The translations under genes and the position numbers were made by a program. From Septoria linicola (taxonomy: Eukaryota > Ascomycota > Dothideomycetes > Mycosphaerellales > Mycosphaerellaceae), in the NCBI GenBank assembly GCA_024114885.1, contig CP099420.1, forward strand, positions 1,240,001-1,304,000: DNA of 64,000 nucleotides, written 5' to 3'. Below the pieces are notes generated by a model. That model ran no database searches and was not told the origin of the DNA. It saw only the letters and a list, made by a program, of their open reading frames with translations. Shown piece by piece: positions 35,025 through 46,945 of the stretch (the first letter of the stretch is position 1; each line of letters starts with the position of its first letter).

Positions 35025-36049
35025 ATGGCAACAGTCAAACTCGCATCTGGCAAGTCAATGCCTCTGGTGGGTTTTGGACTCTGGAAGGTGCCTGCAGATA
35101 CAGCTGCCGATACTGTGTACAATGCTATCAAGACTGGGTATCGGCTGTTCGACGGAGCTTACGACTATGCAAAGTGAGTGCGAAAAGACTATGTTCAACG
35201 CAATAAGTTCTGATCGAGTGCAGCGAAAAGGAGGCCGGGCAGGGCATTCAACGTGCTATTGCGGATGGACTTGTGAAGCGCGAAAATATCTTCATCACGA
35301 CCAAACTTTGGAATAATTACCATCGTCGCGAGCATGCTCTCCAACAGGCCAAAGCACAGAATGAAGCGTGGGGTCTAGGTTATATCGACCTCTACCTGAT
35401 CCACTTTCCCGTGGCATTGAAGTATATCTCTCCTGAAGAGCTCCGCTACCCAGGCTGGTGGCTCGATGCTGACCACAAGACCATTGAGCTCGACAAGGTA
35501 CCATTTCAAGAGACTTGGCAAGCTCTTGAGGAGATCGTCGACTCGGGTATTGCGAAGTCGATTGGAATCTCCAATGCACAGGCTCAACTGTTGTACGATA
35601 TCAGCAGCTATGCGAAACGTCCGATATCATCGCTCCAGATCGAGCACCATCCATACTTGGTGCAGCCGGAGTTGATCGAGTTGGCCAAGGACCTCAACAT
35701 TGTGGTGACAGCATATTCTTCCTTTGGCCCTCAGTCATTCCTCGAACTACCTGCTGCTTTTCGCGAACGTGCAAAGGATATCCCGCTCCTTTGGGATGTC
35801 GAGTCGGTCAAGAAGGCTGCGGAACGTACCGGCAAGACCACTGCCCAGGTGTTGCTACGTTGGTCCACTCAGCGAGACATTGCTGTCATTCCAAAGTCCA
35901 ACAATGTCAACAGGCTTCAGCAGAACCTCGAAGTCGTCGATTTCGACTTAACTGATGAGGAGATCAAGGCAATCAGTGCTCTCGATAAAGGCTTGAGGTT
36001 CAACGATCCAGGATTTTATCTTCACAAACCACTTCGAATCTTTGCTTAG
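35025..36049 (+). CDS. NAD(P)H-dependent D-xylose reductase (aldo-keto reductase)
   Basis: Exons 35025-35173 and 35224-36049, split by a 50 bp intron in phase, give 324 residues, the usual length. The aldo-keto reductase catalytic set is Asp43, Tyr48, Lys77 (in FITTKLWNN) and His110 (in LYLIHFP). KSIGISNAQ, QIEHHPYLVQPELI and the cofactor motif IPKSNN are present, as in fungal xylose reductases of the Candida tenuis XylR / Aspergillus XyrA type. The reaction is reduction of D-xylose to xylitol with NAD(P)H in the cytosol, the first step of pentose use. Close relatives reduce other sugars or glycerol-type aldehydes, so substrate is not certain. Confidence 0.85.
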
Positions 36050-36310
36050 ACATTAGCTGTGGAAATGTAGCAGGGAAATTCATTACGCTCACGAGATCAT
36101 TTGAAGGACCTGCGACAGCAGTAGTTCATTTGGGATGTTTAGATAAATCGAACACACTCAAATCGCACACCTCGCGCTTCCAGCGCTTCTTTGGTCATCC
36201 TAGGATCATGATTATTGATGCTGCCAGTCTTGATGTTGCGAAAGAAGTCGACTGCAACTGGATCATCCGTTGTCAATGACAATTCCTTGATAGGTATCCG
36301 CTGCCACTGA

Positions 36311-38292
36311 TCACTCAGCGCGCCCCAGACGAGGATCTTCACGTTGACTGCGACGGAGTCTGGCATTTCTGTACTTTGGAAACTGCCGACGTCCTAGAAA
36401 GTGCTCTTCGACTCTCCAAGGCTCTGGAAGGGGACCCAAGAGAGCCTCGCTGTCCATGAGTCCATGTACATAACACCATCCGATGAGTTGGTAGCTTGAG
36501 TCGCCCGCTGCACGAATGACTAATGGAGTGAATGCCCCAAGCAGTACGCATATACGATCGCTGCGCTCCATGGCGACTGGCCCGAGTCCGATGTAGCCTT
36601 GCTGAGTCTTGAAGTATCTCATGCATTCAAGATTGTCGATGTTGGAGTTCCCGAGCCCTTCTACTGCACCGACGAGACCTGCGCTTTTCGAATCCAGGCT
36701 GAGGACATGCAGCAACTTCTCCTTCCACGTCGTGAACGGCTCGTACCCTGCAGATACTGTTCTTTCTTGGTAAGCACCAACAGTAAGAGTGGCGGCCCAG
36801 GCATCGATCAGAGTCTCATCTGTTTTGAGATACTTGGCATTGAAATCGGTAGGCTGAATCTCCTTCAATGTGGACAGAAAGCTACCTCGATCACCTTCTT
36901 CAGCCGGCGCGTGAGCTTCAAGCACTGTATCGAGCACAAGACTCGTACATTCGAGACCGTATGGTACCACACGATAGTCCGCTTTGGGCATGCCAGAAGC
37001 CTGCCAGCCTAGATCTGGACGACGGAACAGCTTTGGATGTGCTCTCCAATCTGGCAGCCAGCTGGGCATAACTTCACATCCAGCAAAGCAGCACTGCGAG
37101 AGCAGATCCAGCCGAGCTGTATTGTTGCTGTGGAGCTCAAACACTGCTCTATATACTTCCTGGTATGAGCTGTGATACGATGGCTGAATCCCTTCACGAA
37201 TCTTGGTTCCCAGCAGTCCAAGTATGCCGTAGACTTTATCCCTAGGGTCAGCGCAGAGATGTTGTCGTGATGTGGAGAGCACATCTCCCATAGATGTCTG
37301 GTTCAAGCCATAGACCAAGTCGTTCTTATCATTTATTATGTAGCTCAAGTCATTCGGCACGCCAGATCGTTCTGTGAGGCCTGCCAGTGCTCGCCGCAGG
37401 TCATGGTACGTGGTCTGGTGCTGACCACATTGTAGAATTGAGCCAGGAGCACTTGTTGTGATTTCTTGAAGCACCCAAAGTCTTCGAAACCAAGGCATGA
37501 ACAGCAGATCTTCGATGGCATCCCACTGCTCTTCTGAAAACGGGATTGGCTGGTCGAGACCAAGTTCAAGATCGTTAAATTCCGGAGCTCGATACCAACA
37601 GCCATTATCTGATAACTCGAGATGTTGGCCAAGCAATTGCAAAGCAGTCATAGCGAGGTGGGTATCCTCAAGTGCAGGCCCGAGCCATACTACGACTCGT
37701 GAAGCTTGTCTGTATATGTCACCCATGCGCAGAACTTGTTCGCTACGCTCCTCGAGGTCATCTTGGTTTATGCTGATAGCGTCAATCCACAGTGTCCGCT
37801 TCACGTCATTTTCGCGAAGGCCTCGCAAGGCTATGTCGAGACTGTGGGTGATCTTCAAAGTGCCCAATGACTGTTTGGAGTCAGAGTCAACAACGGTCGC
37901 CATGTGACTACGGTCAGGCAAGCCCCAAGCATATGATAGAGCTTCAAAAGGGCAAAGACTCTTGGGATGAGCGCCATCTTCTGAATCGGAGTCTTGCTTT
38001 GACGCCCAGCGGTCAGCACCGACGATTCTTGCTTGCGACTTGTTGGTGGAACATATGTGATGGAGAAGTTCGGCCTGCGATAGAATTTCCGACCCTCTGG
38101 TGTCCGTAATGCGCGCCAGCCTTTTGGCAGAGATCCAATGCCTCCATCAGCTGAAGCATCCCGAGTTCTGGGAGGTGTGAGGGCTGTGTGTGCAATACTT
38201 AGACATAGATCGTCTGATCGTTCAGCAGGGCAAAGATGTACAACTGAGATATCTGTTCCTTCTAGCGGCATGTACTTGTACTTTGAAACCAT
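36311..38292 (-). CDS. HET-domain protein with N-terminal WW-like module
   Basis: The model starts at ATG 38292. Residues about 55-85 read SLPKGWRALRTPEGRKFYR and end ITYVPP, a WW-like fold in which the second Trp is Tyr. A proposed 47 bp intron (37993-38039, weak donor GTCGCA, branch CTGAC) restores the frame to PFEALSYAWG, the first HET motif, then LWIDAISINQDDLEERSEQV and FMPWFRRLWVLQEI. The total is 644 residues. The HET domain (PF06985) acts in vegetative incompatibility and related self/non-self cell death in filamentous ascomycetes. The N-terminal YKYMPLEGTDISVVHL is the normal start of HET proteins, so the WW lies as an insert just before YEALSY. The intron could instead be a frameshift. 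Confidence 0.75.
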
Positions 38293-38553
38293 GGTCGTCA
38301 ATTTATTGCCATGCTATAACCTACTTCCTTCGGAGAGGACAGGTTCCGGTAAGAAGGAGTCGAGATGGGCATGAAGCGACAAGGCATTTGTGGCAGTGTT
38401 TCATGATCTTGAGTAACGATAAGCGATCCGTCGCTTACGAATTTCTCCGTACAGTGCCCGCATTGCTCGCCCAATCTGCAACGCAAGGTGGATAAATCAT
38501 CAACGCAATATCCAGCACTACCATGCTAGTGGTATCGCCTACCTATTCTCTTT

Positions 38554-39621
38554 TTACAACTTACTAGAAACTTGAATGACTACCTTTCCTTTCGCTCTTC
38601 CAGTATTCAGCCTCTCGAACGCCTTCTTCGCATCTTCAAAAGCGTGCACACTGTCAATGTGAATGTCATCAGCAGTCAGTGTCTTCTTCGCGTCTTCCAG
38701 CCATTCCGACTTAGGACTAAGGATAACCACATCGTAGCTTTCTCCCATTCCATACTCTCCCTTTGCCCATCGAGTCCATTGCGTGGCGGCTGTGATAGGG
38801 TGTAAGAAGTCATAATATGTGTAGGGTCCACCCATCACTGTCCTGCCCGTCTTGTCGCCCACGATGGAGATGTATCTCTTGCTGGAAGGCAGTCCAATAC
38901 ATTCTGTGCCACCAACACAGTCAATCACAGCATCGGGCTTGAATGTTGCGATGCCCTGTCGTACATCTTGAGAAGTGTAGTCAACGTGCTCGTCAGCTTT
39001 GAGATCGCTGAGCACAAAGTCTTTGTTCTTGCCAGAGCTTGTCGCGACAACTTTCCAACCTCTTCGCTTCGCGAGAAGGATTGTGTATATTCCCACACTG
39101 CTGCTTCCTCCAAGAACTGCGACTCTCTTACTTGGTGTCTTCTCGACCCAGTCTGCGACTTTCTCCACACATGCTTTCGCCGTCAGCCAGACCAGGCTGA
39201 TGGCTGCAGCTTTTTCGAAGCTCCAATTCTCCGGCTTCTTCACGGCAGGCGTGGTAGCGGCGTCGAACTTCGCGTACTCTCCCAGACTCCCGCCCGCAGG
39301 AGCATAAGGCTTCAGAGCCATACCAAAGATCTCGTCGCCAGCCTTGAACTGCGACTTCCCTCCCTCAACAACAGTGCCAGAGAAATCCATGACGGTGCCC
39401 TTGGGTGTATTGTAGTTTCTCGGCGTAAATGGGATATTCCAATTTGGCAGATTTTGTGTTTGGATATCGACTGGATTGAGAGCACATGCTGCAATCTTTA
39501 CGATGAAGCTCTGCTCGTTCTTGACTTCATCCTGTGAGGGTAGCTGGATGGTATCCTGCTTCAGTGTGGCAGGATACCCATTAGTGTACGTCCAAGCCTT
39601 TGCTGTCTTGGGGATAGGCAT
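38554..39621 (-). CDS. Zinc-independent MDR oxidoreductase (quinone/enoyl reductase type)
   Basis: This has 355 residues in one exon; the ATG at 39621 (MPIPKTAKAWTY) was chosen because the frame further up has none. The N-terminal half is the GroES-like domain with KIAACALNPVDIQ and a GTVMDFSGTVVEGG block. The NAD(P)-binding half has VAVLGGSSSVGIYTILLAKRRG (a GxxSSVG variant) and DAVIDCVGG. There are no cysteine zinc ligands, so it belongs with quinone oxidoreductase, YIM1 and RTN4IP1-like enzymes, reducing activated double bonds with NADPH. The natural substrate is unknown. It faces away from the gene-poor stretch and follows the HET gene on the same strand. Confidence 0.82.
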   Translation of the reverse strand: MPIPKTAKAWTYTNGYPATLKQDTIQLPSQDEVKNEQSFIVKIAACALNPVDIQTQNLPNWNIPFTPRNYNTPKGTVMDFSGTVVEGGKSQFKAGDEIFGMALKPYAPAGGSLGEYAKFDAATTPAVKKPENWSFEKAAAISLVWLTAKACVEKVADWVEKTPSKRVAVLGGSSSVGIYTILLAKRRGWKVVATSSGKNKDFVLSDLKADEHVDYTSQDVRQGIATFKPDAVIDCVGGTECIGLPSSKRYISIVGDKTGRTVMGGPYTYYDFLHPITAATQWTRWAKGEYGMGESYDVVILSPKSEWLEDAKKTLTADDIHIDSVHAFEDAKKAFERLNTGRAKGKVVIQVSSKL

Positions 39622-42600
39622 CTTTGGTGAGTAGAGCGGCACTGTGAGAAGGAAAAGGAAGGCATCGTGGAAACAATATACCTATGCGCCGGTAATAGAC
39701 TCATCGAGTCAAGTCAGACGAGGTACACCAGATTGATCAGCGGGGAGCTGGTGTGACGTAGCTCTTCATTGTGCGCCAAGATTGGTCTCCAAAAATTGGA
39801 GGTTGCAAGCCGCTACGGGCCTTCGACTGGGTAGAGATTATTGTAACACTGCTTATGCAAGCATTGGCCAAAGTGCAGGGAGAAGAGCTCATAGATCTTA
39901 TGAATTGACCAACTTTGTGTCAAACTGCAACTAGAAAGTGATACAGTCGCTGCTCGGGCTCTCCAAGATCTAACTCTTGTGGGTTTGGGTCTTGCTACAA
40001 GCAAATCATCCGACAATGCTTGCAAGGAGTTAGCTTGCATCCGGCACATATCTCAGGAACGGAATCCTTTGCAATCTCTCACCCTAACATTATTGGGCTC
40101 TCACCACGTTAGCTCTGGACATTGACGAGTCGGCCACGATGATCTTCACGCTGCCTGTCGTCGAGTAAGTACGTGTATCGGATTGTTGGAGGTTTGGCTT
40201 CGAATTGGATTACCACTCGATATCGAAGGAAGCAGGGTGAAAGCTGTGTCATTGATCAGTTCTCGAACACAGGTGCTGGCTGTACCTTGAGTCGAATGTG
40301 GTCTGCGAGCTGGTGCGGAGCTGGCCCCTTCTAGGAGAGTAGAGCAACGACCGCAGGATAAGTTCCGCCCTGCAGCCTACGTGACGGATAGTCACTGTCT
40401 GAATCACCGTCTGGGCGACCGGCGGGAACTCGTATTCTGGGCGAGTAAAGACACTCGCAGCAACTGGAGGACATTTGACTTAAAATGAAGAGCCGATATG
40501 TAACCATTTCGGAATCGGACGAATCGAGGAAGTCCTCCCAACCATATACACATCAATTTCATGTGGTTGCGAGACACATGTTTGCATCGCTCGGCCTCGC
40601 TGGCTTACCGAATGTGAAGCAGCTCGAGCCATGCCGGCATGTCGTTCGTACCTCATAATAGGCTCCGTCTGATGGGCCAGATGTTGGAAATCTCATACGT
40701 TGCCTTATAGATGGAGAAGTTCCGAGCGCGGACAAAGCTCACCTGACATTGCTGGTCATGGCCCTAGTCAGCCCTCTCGATCGGAAGGACCTTTCAAGCT
40801 GCCATTGATTGACAGCTCGTGATGTTTTCGCTGGAGGGGTGGGGCCGGCACAGCTTGAGATAATTGACGCGATCGCCTCAGCTGGCGCTTGCGCCTATGC
40901 TGGTCGATAGCACGTTCACCAACCGTGCGGCAGGTCGATACCGATCAGGTCCCTCAAGCCACGGTTGACTACACATCTATCGAATGTCCAGCACGCGGTG
41001 CGTCCAGTGCGGTCTCTGCATCGATGTCACAGTCTTCTCGAGACGAAGTGCGAAGTTACCACCGAAGACCTGGGTGTGTCAGCATTCTCATAGCACACTT
41101 CGAAATTGTACCGTGGTCAATCCGGACGACAATCCGGTGCAGCCGGTATCTTTTTCCTGCTCGCACACCGAAGATGCGAAGACGACTGCAGACTTCCTAT
41201 TCTCACGCGCTGTGTTTTCTGTTGCAGCCGTCACGACGGATACGTTGCTGGAACTGGGTGCAACAACGCACGTTCGGCATTCCAGTCCGAGTGTCGCTCG
41301 CTGTTTCAGCCAGACCCTGCAAGTTTCTGTAGGGCGTCCAACGTGCCTACTTGTTGCCCTTGTAAGGGAGAAATGCCGCACGCAGTATGACCGTCCATGT
41401 GGACACACTGTGAGAAGTCGGAGCGATCACCGAATCAGATGTTGACATGAATTGATCAACCATATTTTCCGGCTGATTGTGATGGCTTCTGTTCGCGTGA
41501 CATTCGTGACCTGTCTTCTGTTCGGCGACGTGTCTGAAGGGTGTGCGCACGAGACCATGTGTCCTTCGATCATGATCGACATAACAGCTTCTCTGCGACC
41601 AAAGTGTAGAAGACGTGGAGACGTGATGCTTCCGTGCATAGCCAAGAAGGGCTTATTCCGAAAGAGATGCTCCCTGTACTGACAGACCCGCTGCCTGTTC
41701 GGAGCAGGAAAGTCTATCTCAACAACAGCCAACTGCGAATCTCGCTGTGCAAGAAGCCTCTCGAATCGTCTGCAGGAGATGTCCGGAGATGCTCGAAAAG
41801 GATGTGAGCCGGTGGAGGACGGAGGGAAGACATCCTTACCTTCGGCACGACCTTCACGGCAATCGCACGGGTCACGAGGAGCACGAGTGCGTTGCATGTT
41901 TTTCTGTAAGGCCGAGCCCGGGTACACTGTTGAGAACATTTTCTCGAGCCGTTATTCGCTATTGATTGGCGCGTTGCTCGATTGCAGTATGTAAGACCCG
42001 CCAAGTAGTTCTACCTGCATCTCGCTCTCGCCTGTGCTGCGTGCTTGTCCTCTTCGATGCTGCTGAAGAGGCAAAACCTTGATGGCAATGCATCCCTAAC
42101 TTGGCGCTCCGATGAGGCCGTACGCGATGGGGAAGTGCTCGTAGACACCTTCCTGTTTGCCTGTGTAGCTCGGACCGTGCCCACTCATCACATGGAATGT
42201 GGTCAAGAAAGGAATCCACACGGTCCCATTGCATATCGATAACGCTGCTAGGCCGCGGCCAACTCTGAATTGCAGCCTCTTTTCATAGTGTCAGTCACGG
42301 GGCCAGTCTTGTCCAATAGGCGCGGCAGCGTTAGGATTTTAAGAATAGCGCCACGTTCGGCGCTGCAACCCCCGCAGAGATGTGCACGACAACTGATGAC
42401 CTTCTTCCATGTCTTGACAAACGATGACGCTGCAGCACCCGGCTGCGAACACCCAGCAGGCGTTGCACGTTGTCGTTTCGCAAGCTGTGAGACCAACACG
42501 GTCCTCCGAGTGCGGTGGCACAGCAGAGTCTCCCTTCCACTCGCGAGCCCTGGCGTGCACGCGTTTTGCGTTTCTCGAGTCTTTCGACCAGCCTCGAGCC

Positions 42601-42880
42601 TCGAGCGTCTGACGTGCTAGGGAGCATTATAACGTAATAGTTTTGCGCAGACGGTCGACGGTGTCTTCACCGACATGCAACATCGAGTTTGCTGAAACAG
42701 TTCCCTCCTCATCACGCTGGCAACTTGCGCCATAGTCGGCCGGGGCGACGTCGCCCATACAGCATCCTGAGCGTCTGCAATCCGGACCCTTTGTCTCGCT
42801 ATCAGCCGTGTGGTGTACCATGGACATGGGTTTGGATCGAGCTAACTTATCTTTTTCCATCTGAATGACTACTGCTGCGA
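39622..42880. other. Long gene-poor stretch
   Basis: This 3.3 kb has normal base composition, unlike the RIPed flanks, yet holds no frame I can call a gene. Open frames are numerous but overlap on both strands and show no codon bias. One 66-codon frame from ATG 41482 has a weak signal-like start and several cysteines, but it is too poor to call. No tRNA, snoRNA or repeat was seen. It could hold a non-coding RNA, an unannotated multi-exon gene or decayed genes. Confidence 0.4.
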
Positions 42881-43357
42881 CCTGCTAGTCACTAACTACT
42901 GCTGCTTTCTTTACAAGCACATCTGCATTGAACTTACCACGCACAAGCTTTCCGACACCACACAAATCACCTTCGTCACTACCGCCCCAGAGCCCCGCCA
43001 TCCACTATACCTGCCCTCGTCTGCCGGTCTAGTTCGTGTTCCTGCAGCGGGGACCGCATAGCCAAACCGAGACTTTGCCTCCCACTACGGCCTGCTATAT
43101 TGTTGCACTCCACTTAGCATTCAACTGTACCGGACCACGACCGTTTTCAAGGCTCGGGCCTTTCTAGCATCGATCACCCGTACACTGCAGTATCGACTAG
43201 TCATTGGCACTACCCCACACGCTGCCACCAGAAAAAACCTCTTCCCATTGAACGAATTCGCGGGCAAACATCTCGACTCATCATCCTACCCTTCGCGATC
43301 GGCTTCCGTGACCAGGTATCCAGGCTTTCCACGCTTCGTCCATGTGGTTCAAGTGAT
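42881..43357 (+). promoter_or_regulatory. Promoter and pyrimidine-rich leader of nmrA
   Basis: The 480 bp before the nmrA start are rich in C and T with runs of CCACAC and CTACC, as in promoters and leaders of expressed fungal genes. The start context is AGTGATATGACACC. No specific factor site is clear. Confidence 0.35.
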
Positions 43358-44589
43358 ATGACACCGAAGGTAGTCGCCACCATCAACTCCACTGGGAGAC
43401 AAGCGGCTTCGTTCATTCGGGCTGCGGCAGCTGTTGGCTGGCATGTTCGTGCCCAGATCCGGAGTTGCGACGGTCTCGTAGCCGAAGAGCTTGCAGAGCT
43501 TCCCAATGTCGAACTGGTAGAAGGGGACCTTACCGGACCAGCACGTCCAGCGATTCTCAGCCGGCTGTTTGCTGGTGCAAAGATTGCCTTCATCAACACC
43601 ACCCACTGGGGTGATGAAGTCGCTATTGGGAAAGCGTGTGCCGATGCAGCCAAGAAGGCTGGCATAGCGCACTACATCTACTCGAGCATGCCGGATCATA
43701 GCGCGTACAGCGAAGACTGGAGAGCACTTCCCATGTGGGCTACCAAGTTTGCGATTGAGAACTACGTAAGACAGATTGGCATTCCTGCCACCTTTGTCTA
43801 TACCGGGATCTACAACAACAACTTCACTTCATTACCGGTAGGTCAACCATCACTTGTCAATTGACAACATGCTCACAGCGTTCAGTATCCACTGTTCCAG
43901 ATGGAGCTACAAGACGATGGCAGCTTCGTCTGGCAAGCCCCATTCCATCCAGATGACCCTCTGCCTTGGCTTGATGCAGAGCACGATGTTGGGCCTGCCT
44001 TGCTACAGATTTTCAAGATGGGTGCAAACCACTGGAAGGGCCAGCGGTAAGCCTATAGCAACCATGGCTGCTCCAGTAAATGCTGACAATCTGTAGGGTT
44101 ACCCTCGCCTTTGAGAGATTGACGCCGTTGCAAGCGTGTGCCCGTTTCTCACGTGGAGTGGGCAGACCTGTCAACTATGTGCATGACGAGATCAAGATCG
44201 CTGTCAACATTCCTAGCGGCTATCGGGAACAGCTCGAGATACTACAGGAAACACTTGGACAGAAACGGGCACCATATTTCGGACCTGATCTGGAATATCC
44301 TAAAGAAGGTCGGAGTATTTGGGAGGGCTACCGAGGCATTGAGGAGTATGCCCGTGAAGTCTTCCCAATCGAAGAATATGCCAATGGACTACGATGGATG
44401 GAGGAAGATGGCATGAGTGTCACAGGAGTGAGCACGCCTGGCGAGAGCAATGGCGATCCCATGGAAATGGCACGGTCACGGCCCATGACACCAGCCAATG
44501 CTGTGACGCCACTCCATGTGTCAGGTGCCTACACGCCCAAGTCGCATCCCGAAGGAATTCATCGGGGATTCTTTGTGGGCAGCTGCTAA
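43358..44589 (+). CDS. nmrA: Nitrogen metabolite repression regulator NmrA
   Basis: Exons 43358-43837, 43886-44046 and 44097-44589, with introns of 48 and 50 bp, give 377 in-phase residues, close to the family length. The start VVATINSTGRQAAS is the Rossmann dinucleotide motif of NmrA. Downstream come HYIYSSMPDHS, WATKFAIENYVRQIGIPATFVYTGIYNNNF, and the C-terminal part specific to true NmrA: VTLAFERLTPLQACARFSRG, IKIAVNIPSGYREQLE, APYFGPDLEY and EEYAREVFPIEEYANGLRWM. NmrA binds NAD(P) and the C-terminus of the GATA factor AreA, restraining use of poor nitrogen sources when ammonium or glutamine is present. It acts in the nucleus and cytosol. A solute symporter of the urea-transporter type lies 2.4 kb away. 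Confidence 0.92.
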
Positions 44590-45388
44590 AGACAGCATTA
44601 TGACGATAAGATGTTATGGTTTCTACCTCTGCATGGCCTGCGATTACTTTTCGAGATACCACTGGCGGCGCAGGCGGCGGTACTATTGATATGCATTTTG
44701 GCTTGTGGGCACGGGGTTCAACCAAAAAGGGAATGAAAATGGAGTGCTTCGTTGAGGAGTGTTCAACGTCGCTGGAGACTACGAGGCAACGGCCGGGAAA
44801 CAAAAGTTTGCGAGGATTATACCAATTAATGATGCGAGGGAATGGGGAAGAATTTCGGATATGGTCAAGACATTGTGGCATCAGTGGCCAGCACTGACAG
44901 GCGGTGTAGCAAAAAGTCTCATTATCATCAGCTTCTTGTTAGTCACTGGATTTGCAGCACAAGGTGGAAGATAACGGATATCAGCTTGTCTCAGCTGACA
45001 CAAAAATCTCTACTCTCACCAGATTGGCTTCCTTTCAATTTCTTATCAGACGAAGCAGATGGACCTCTTGAAATTCGGAATGCACCGAAGCAAGAGCAGG
45101 ATATGAGGTTCCTGGTGCCACAGTGTTCCCCAGATTTTCCCAATGCGACTCCAGATCGGATTGACACGGGCCGAATAGCAGCTCCATGCGATGGACTTGC
45201 ACATCGTCCAAACTGGAGTTTGTGGAGAAAAGTGACAGATTGGCTTGTTTAAATGATAGGCTTGGCTGCTCTATCCGGCTGATAGGCGAAGAGCGGTTGA
45301 ACAGCTATCTATAGCTATATGCCCAGCAACAACCAGCCCACCTTCCTTCCTACCTTGACAAGCCCGAGCTCTAGTTACAGCTACAGCG
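44590..45388. other. Convergent intergenic region
   Basis: About 800 bp between the 3' ends of nmrA (+) and the histone chaperone (-). It should hold both terminators. No gene was recognised. Confidence 0.4.
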
Positions 45389-46461
45389 CTACTTCTTCTG
45401 CTTCTTGGCCGGTGGACCAGCGTCGCTTTGACGCTTGCTCTTCCCACCCTTGTCCGCGACCAGCGCTCGGATATCCACTGGCTCGTCATCGCCATCGTCA
45501 TCTTCCTCCATGTCCTCGAAGTCCAGCTCAGACAGCTCCTCGTCGCCCATCTCTTGCGCTTGCGTGAAGTATTTGATCGCGTTTGGCCAGATCTCCTCGG
45601 CCAGAGTCGTAGCGAGGTCGTCTCCGTTGTCGAAGACTTCTACGGCTTGGTCGCCGTTGTCCTCGTCCTCTTCGTCGTCTTCCTCTTCAGGAACCTCGAC
45701 TTTCTCGCCTCGCTTGCGAGCTTCGAGGCGACTGGTGTGCTCCGCATCGGCTTTCTTGGCCTCTTCGGCCGAGACCCAGCGGCGCGAGCTCACGAAGCCG
45801 AACCAGCTGAAGAAAGAGGTGTTTTGTCCGTTTGAGTGCTCGGTCTTCTTCTTCAGCGCAGTGTACTCTGGTAGACCTTTGCTCGCCATGTCACCCGTCT
45901 TCTTTCTCGCCTCGAATAGTGCGTGCGCGCCATCAACGAGGCCCTCGGTAGGATCCTGGCCCTTCTTCCAGTTGATTTTGACGGGCTCAGAAACGAGTCC
46001 CACCCAGCCGTCTTGCGCGCGACGGTACCAGAATTTCTTGGAGAGCGACGAGTCGGTGAAGAAGTCGTTCTCCTTGAAGTCAAGGGTGATGGTCACAGAC
46101 CGTGGGTGGCCTTGAGGAGTGGCATCGAGCTCGTGACGAGTGACGGAGATGTTGGTGAGGGAGTCGGCGAAGATCTTCGAGTCCTGTGGATGCACGAAGC
46201 CGTCGATTTCGGGCGGTGAGGCCTCGATCACCAGAGGCCAGAAGTTGGGTATCTTTGATATGGCAGCGGCGCGTTTCGCGTAGGCAGCTTTGCTCATTTC
46301 ATACTGCTTCTTCACTGGAGAAAGTGTTAGCCTTGGCCGAGCAGCGCAATGCCATTGGAACGGAACATACTAATCTCATTGTCAATGTCTTCAAACTCGC
46401 TCTCGATGGAGGCCAGCTCCTCGTAGGTGACTTGTGACATGACCTCGTTCTCCTCTGCCAT
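45389..46461 (-). CDS. NAP-family histone chaperone (Vps75/SET-like)
   Basis: Exons 46461-46371 and 46314-45389, with a 56 bp intron (46315-46370), give 338 in-phase residues. The N-terminal helix with LASIESEFEDIDNEIMKKQYEMSK continues to FWPLVIEASPPEIDGFVHPQD, the NAP earmuff start, then VTITLDFKENDFFTDSSLSKKFWYR, which is the NAP core seen in SET/TAF-I and Vps75. The C-terminus is a long acidic tail (EEEDDEEDEDN, DMEEDDDGDDE) ended by a basic stretch, PPAKKQKK, a likely nuclear signal. It should bind H3-H4 or H2A-H2B and help nucleosome assembly; with Rtt109, Vps75 also helps H3 acetylation. Which branch it belongs to is not certain. Confidence 0.85.
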
Positions 46462-46945
46462 GATTACTGATTTTACTGTTATACAAGAGTGATGTGACTA
46501 GGGTATTTGGTATTCAGAAAAATGCGACAGAAAGGCAGCTCTCAACTTTTTTATCACAGCTCCATGCATGCTTTGGACCCTGACGAATTGGCTGAAGCTC
46601 GGATGACTTGACGTCAAGTCCAAAACTTCTACAGTCCGAGAAGATCGTCAGAGCCATGCTGACCACAACTACGATCGTGGCAGCGCGTTGTAGTGCTGTG
46701 TTCGACATCACTCAAAGAGAGCTCCTTACACCAAAGCTCGGCCGCTGAGAAGGTGTTCAGCTCAACCAACGACAGCACGAGCGAATGGCGTTCTAGCGTC
46801 ATCTCTGGCGCCGTAGCCGAAGTGCTCTAGACACACGATCACACGTGATGCGAGAAAAGCCGCTCATCATCGCAAATCTTTCAACTGAATTATCTTGGTG
46901 AAGTACTACTCACACGCCAGACTCACAGACCACTTCCGTCTCATC
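46462..46945. promoter_or_regulatory. Shared divergent promoter with CRE palindrome
   Basis: These 484 bp separate the start codons of the histone chaperone (-) and the symporter (+). At 46605-46620 is a perfect 16 bp palindrome, GACTTGACGTCAAGTC, whose centre TGACGTCA is the full cAMP-response (bZIP/ATF) site. A CACGTG E-box is at 46842-46847, about 100 bp before the symporter start. Confidence 0.55.

Noticed and set aside
41482..41682. Possible 66-residue Cys-containing secreted peptide
   Set aside because: The signal-like start is weak, codon use is not biased and no second exon was evident.
41427..41939. 170-codon minus-strand open frame in the gene-poor stretch
   Set aside because: No recognisable domain, several competing frames on both strands, and no codon bias.
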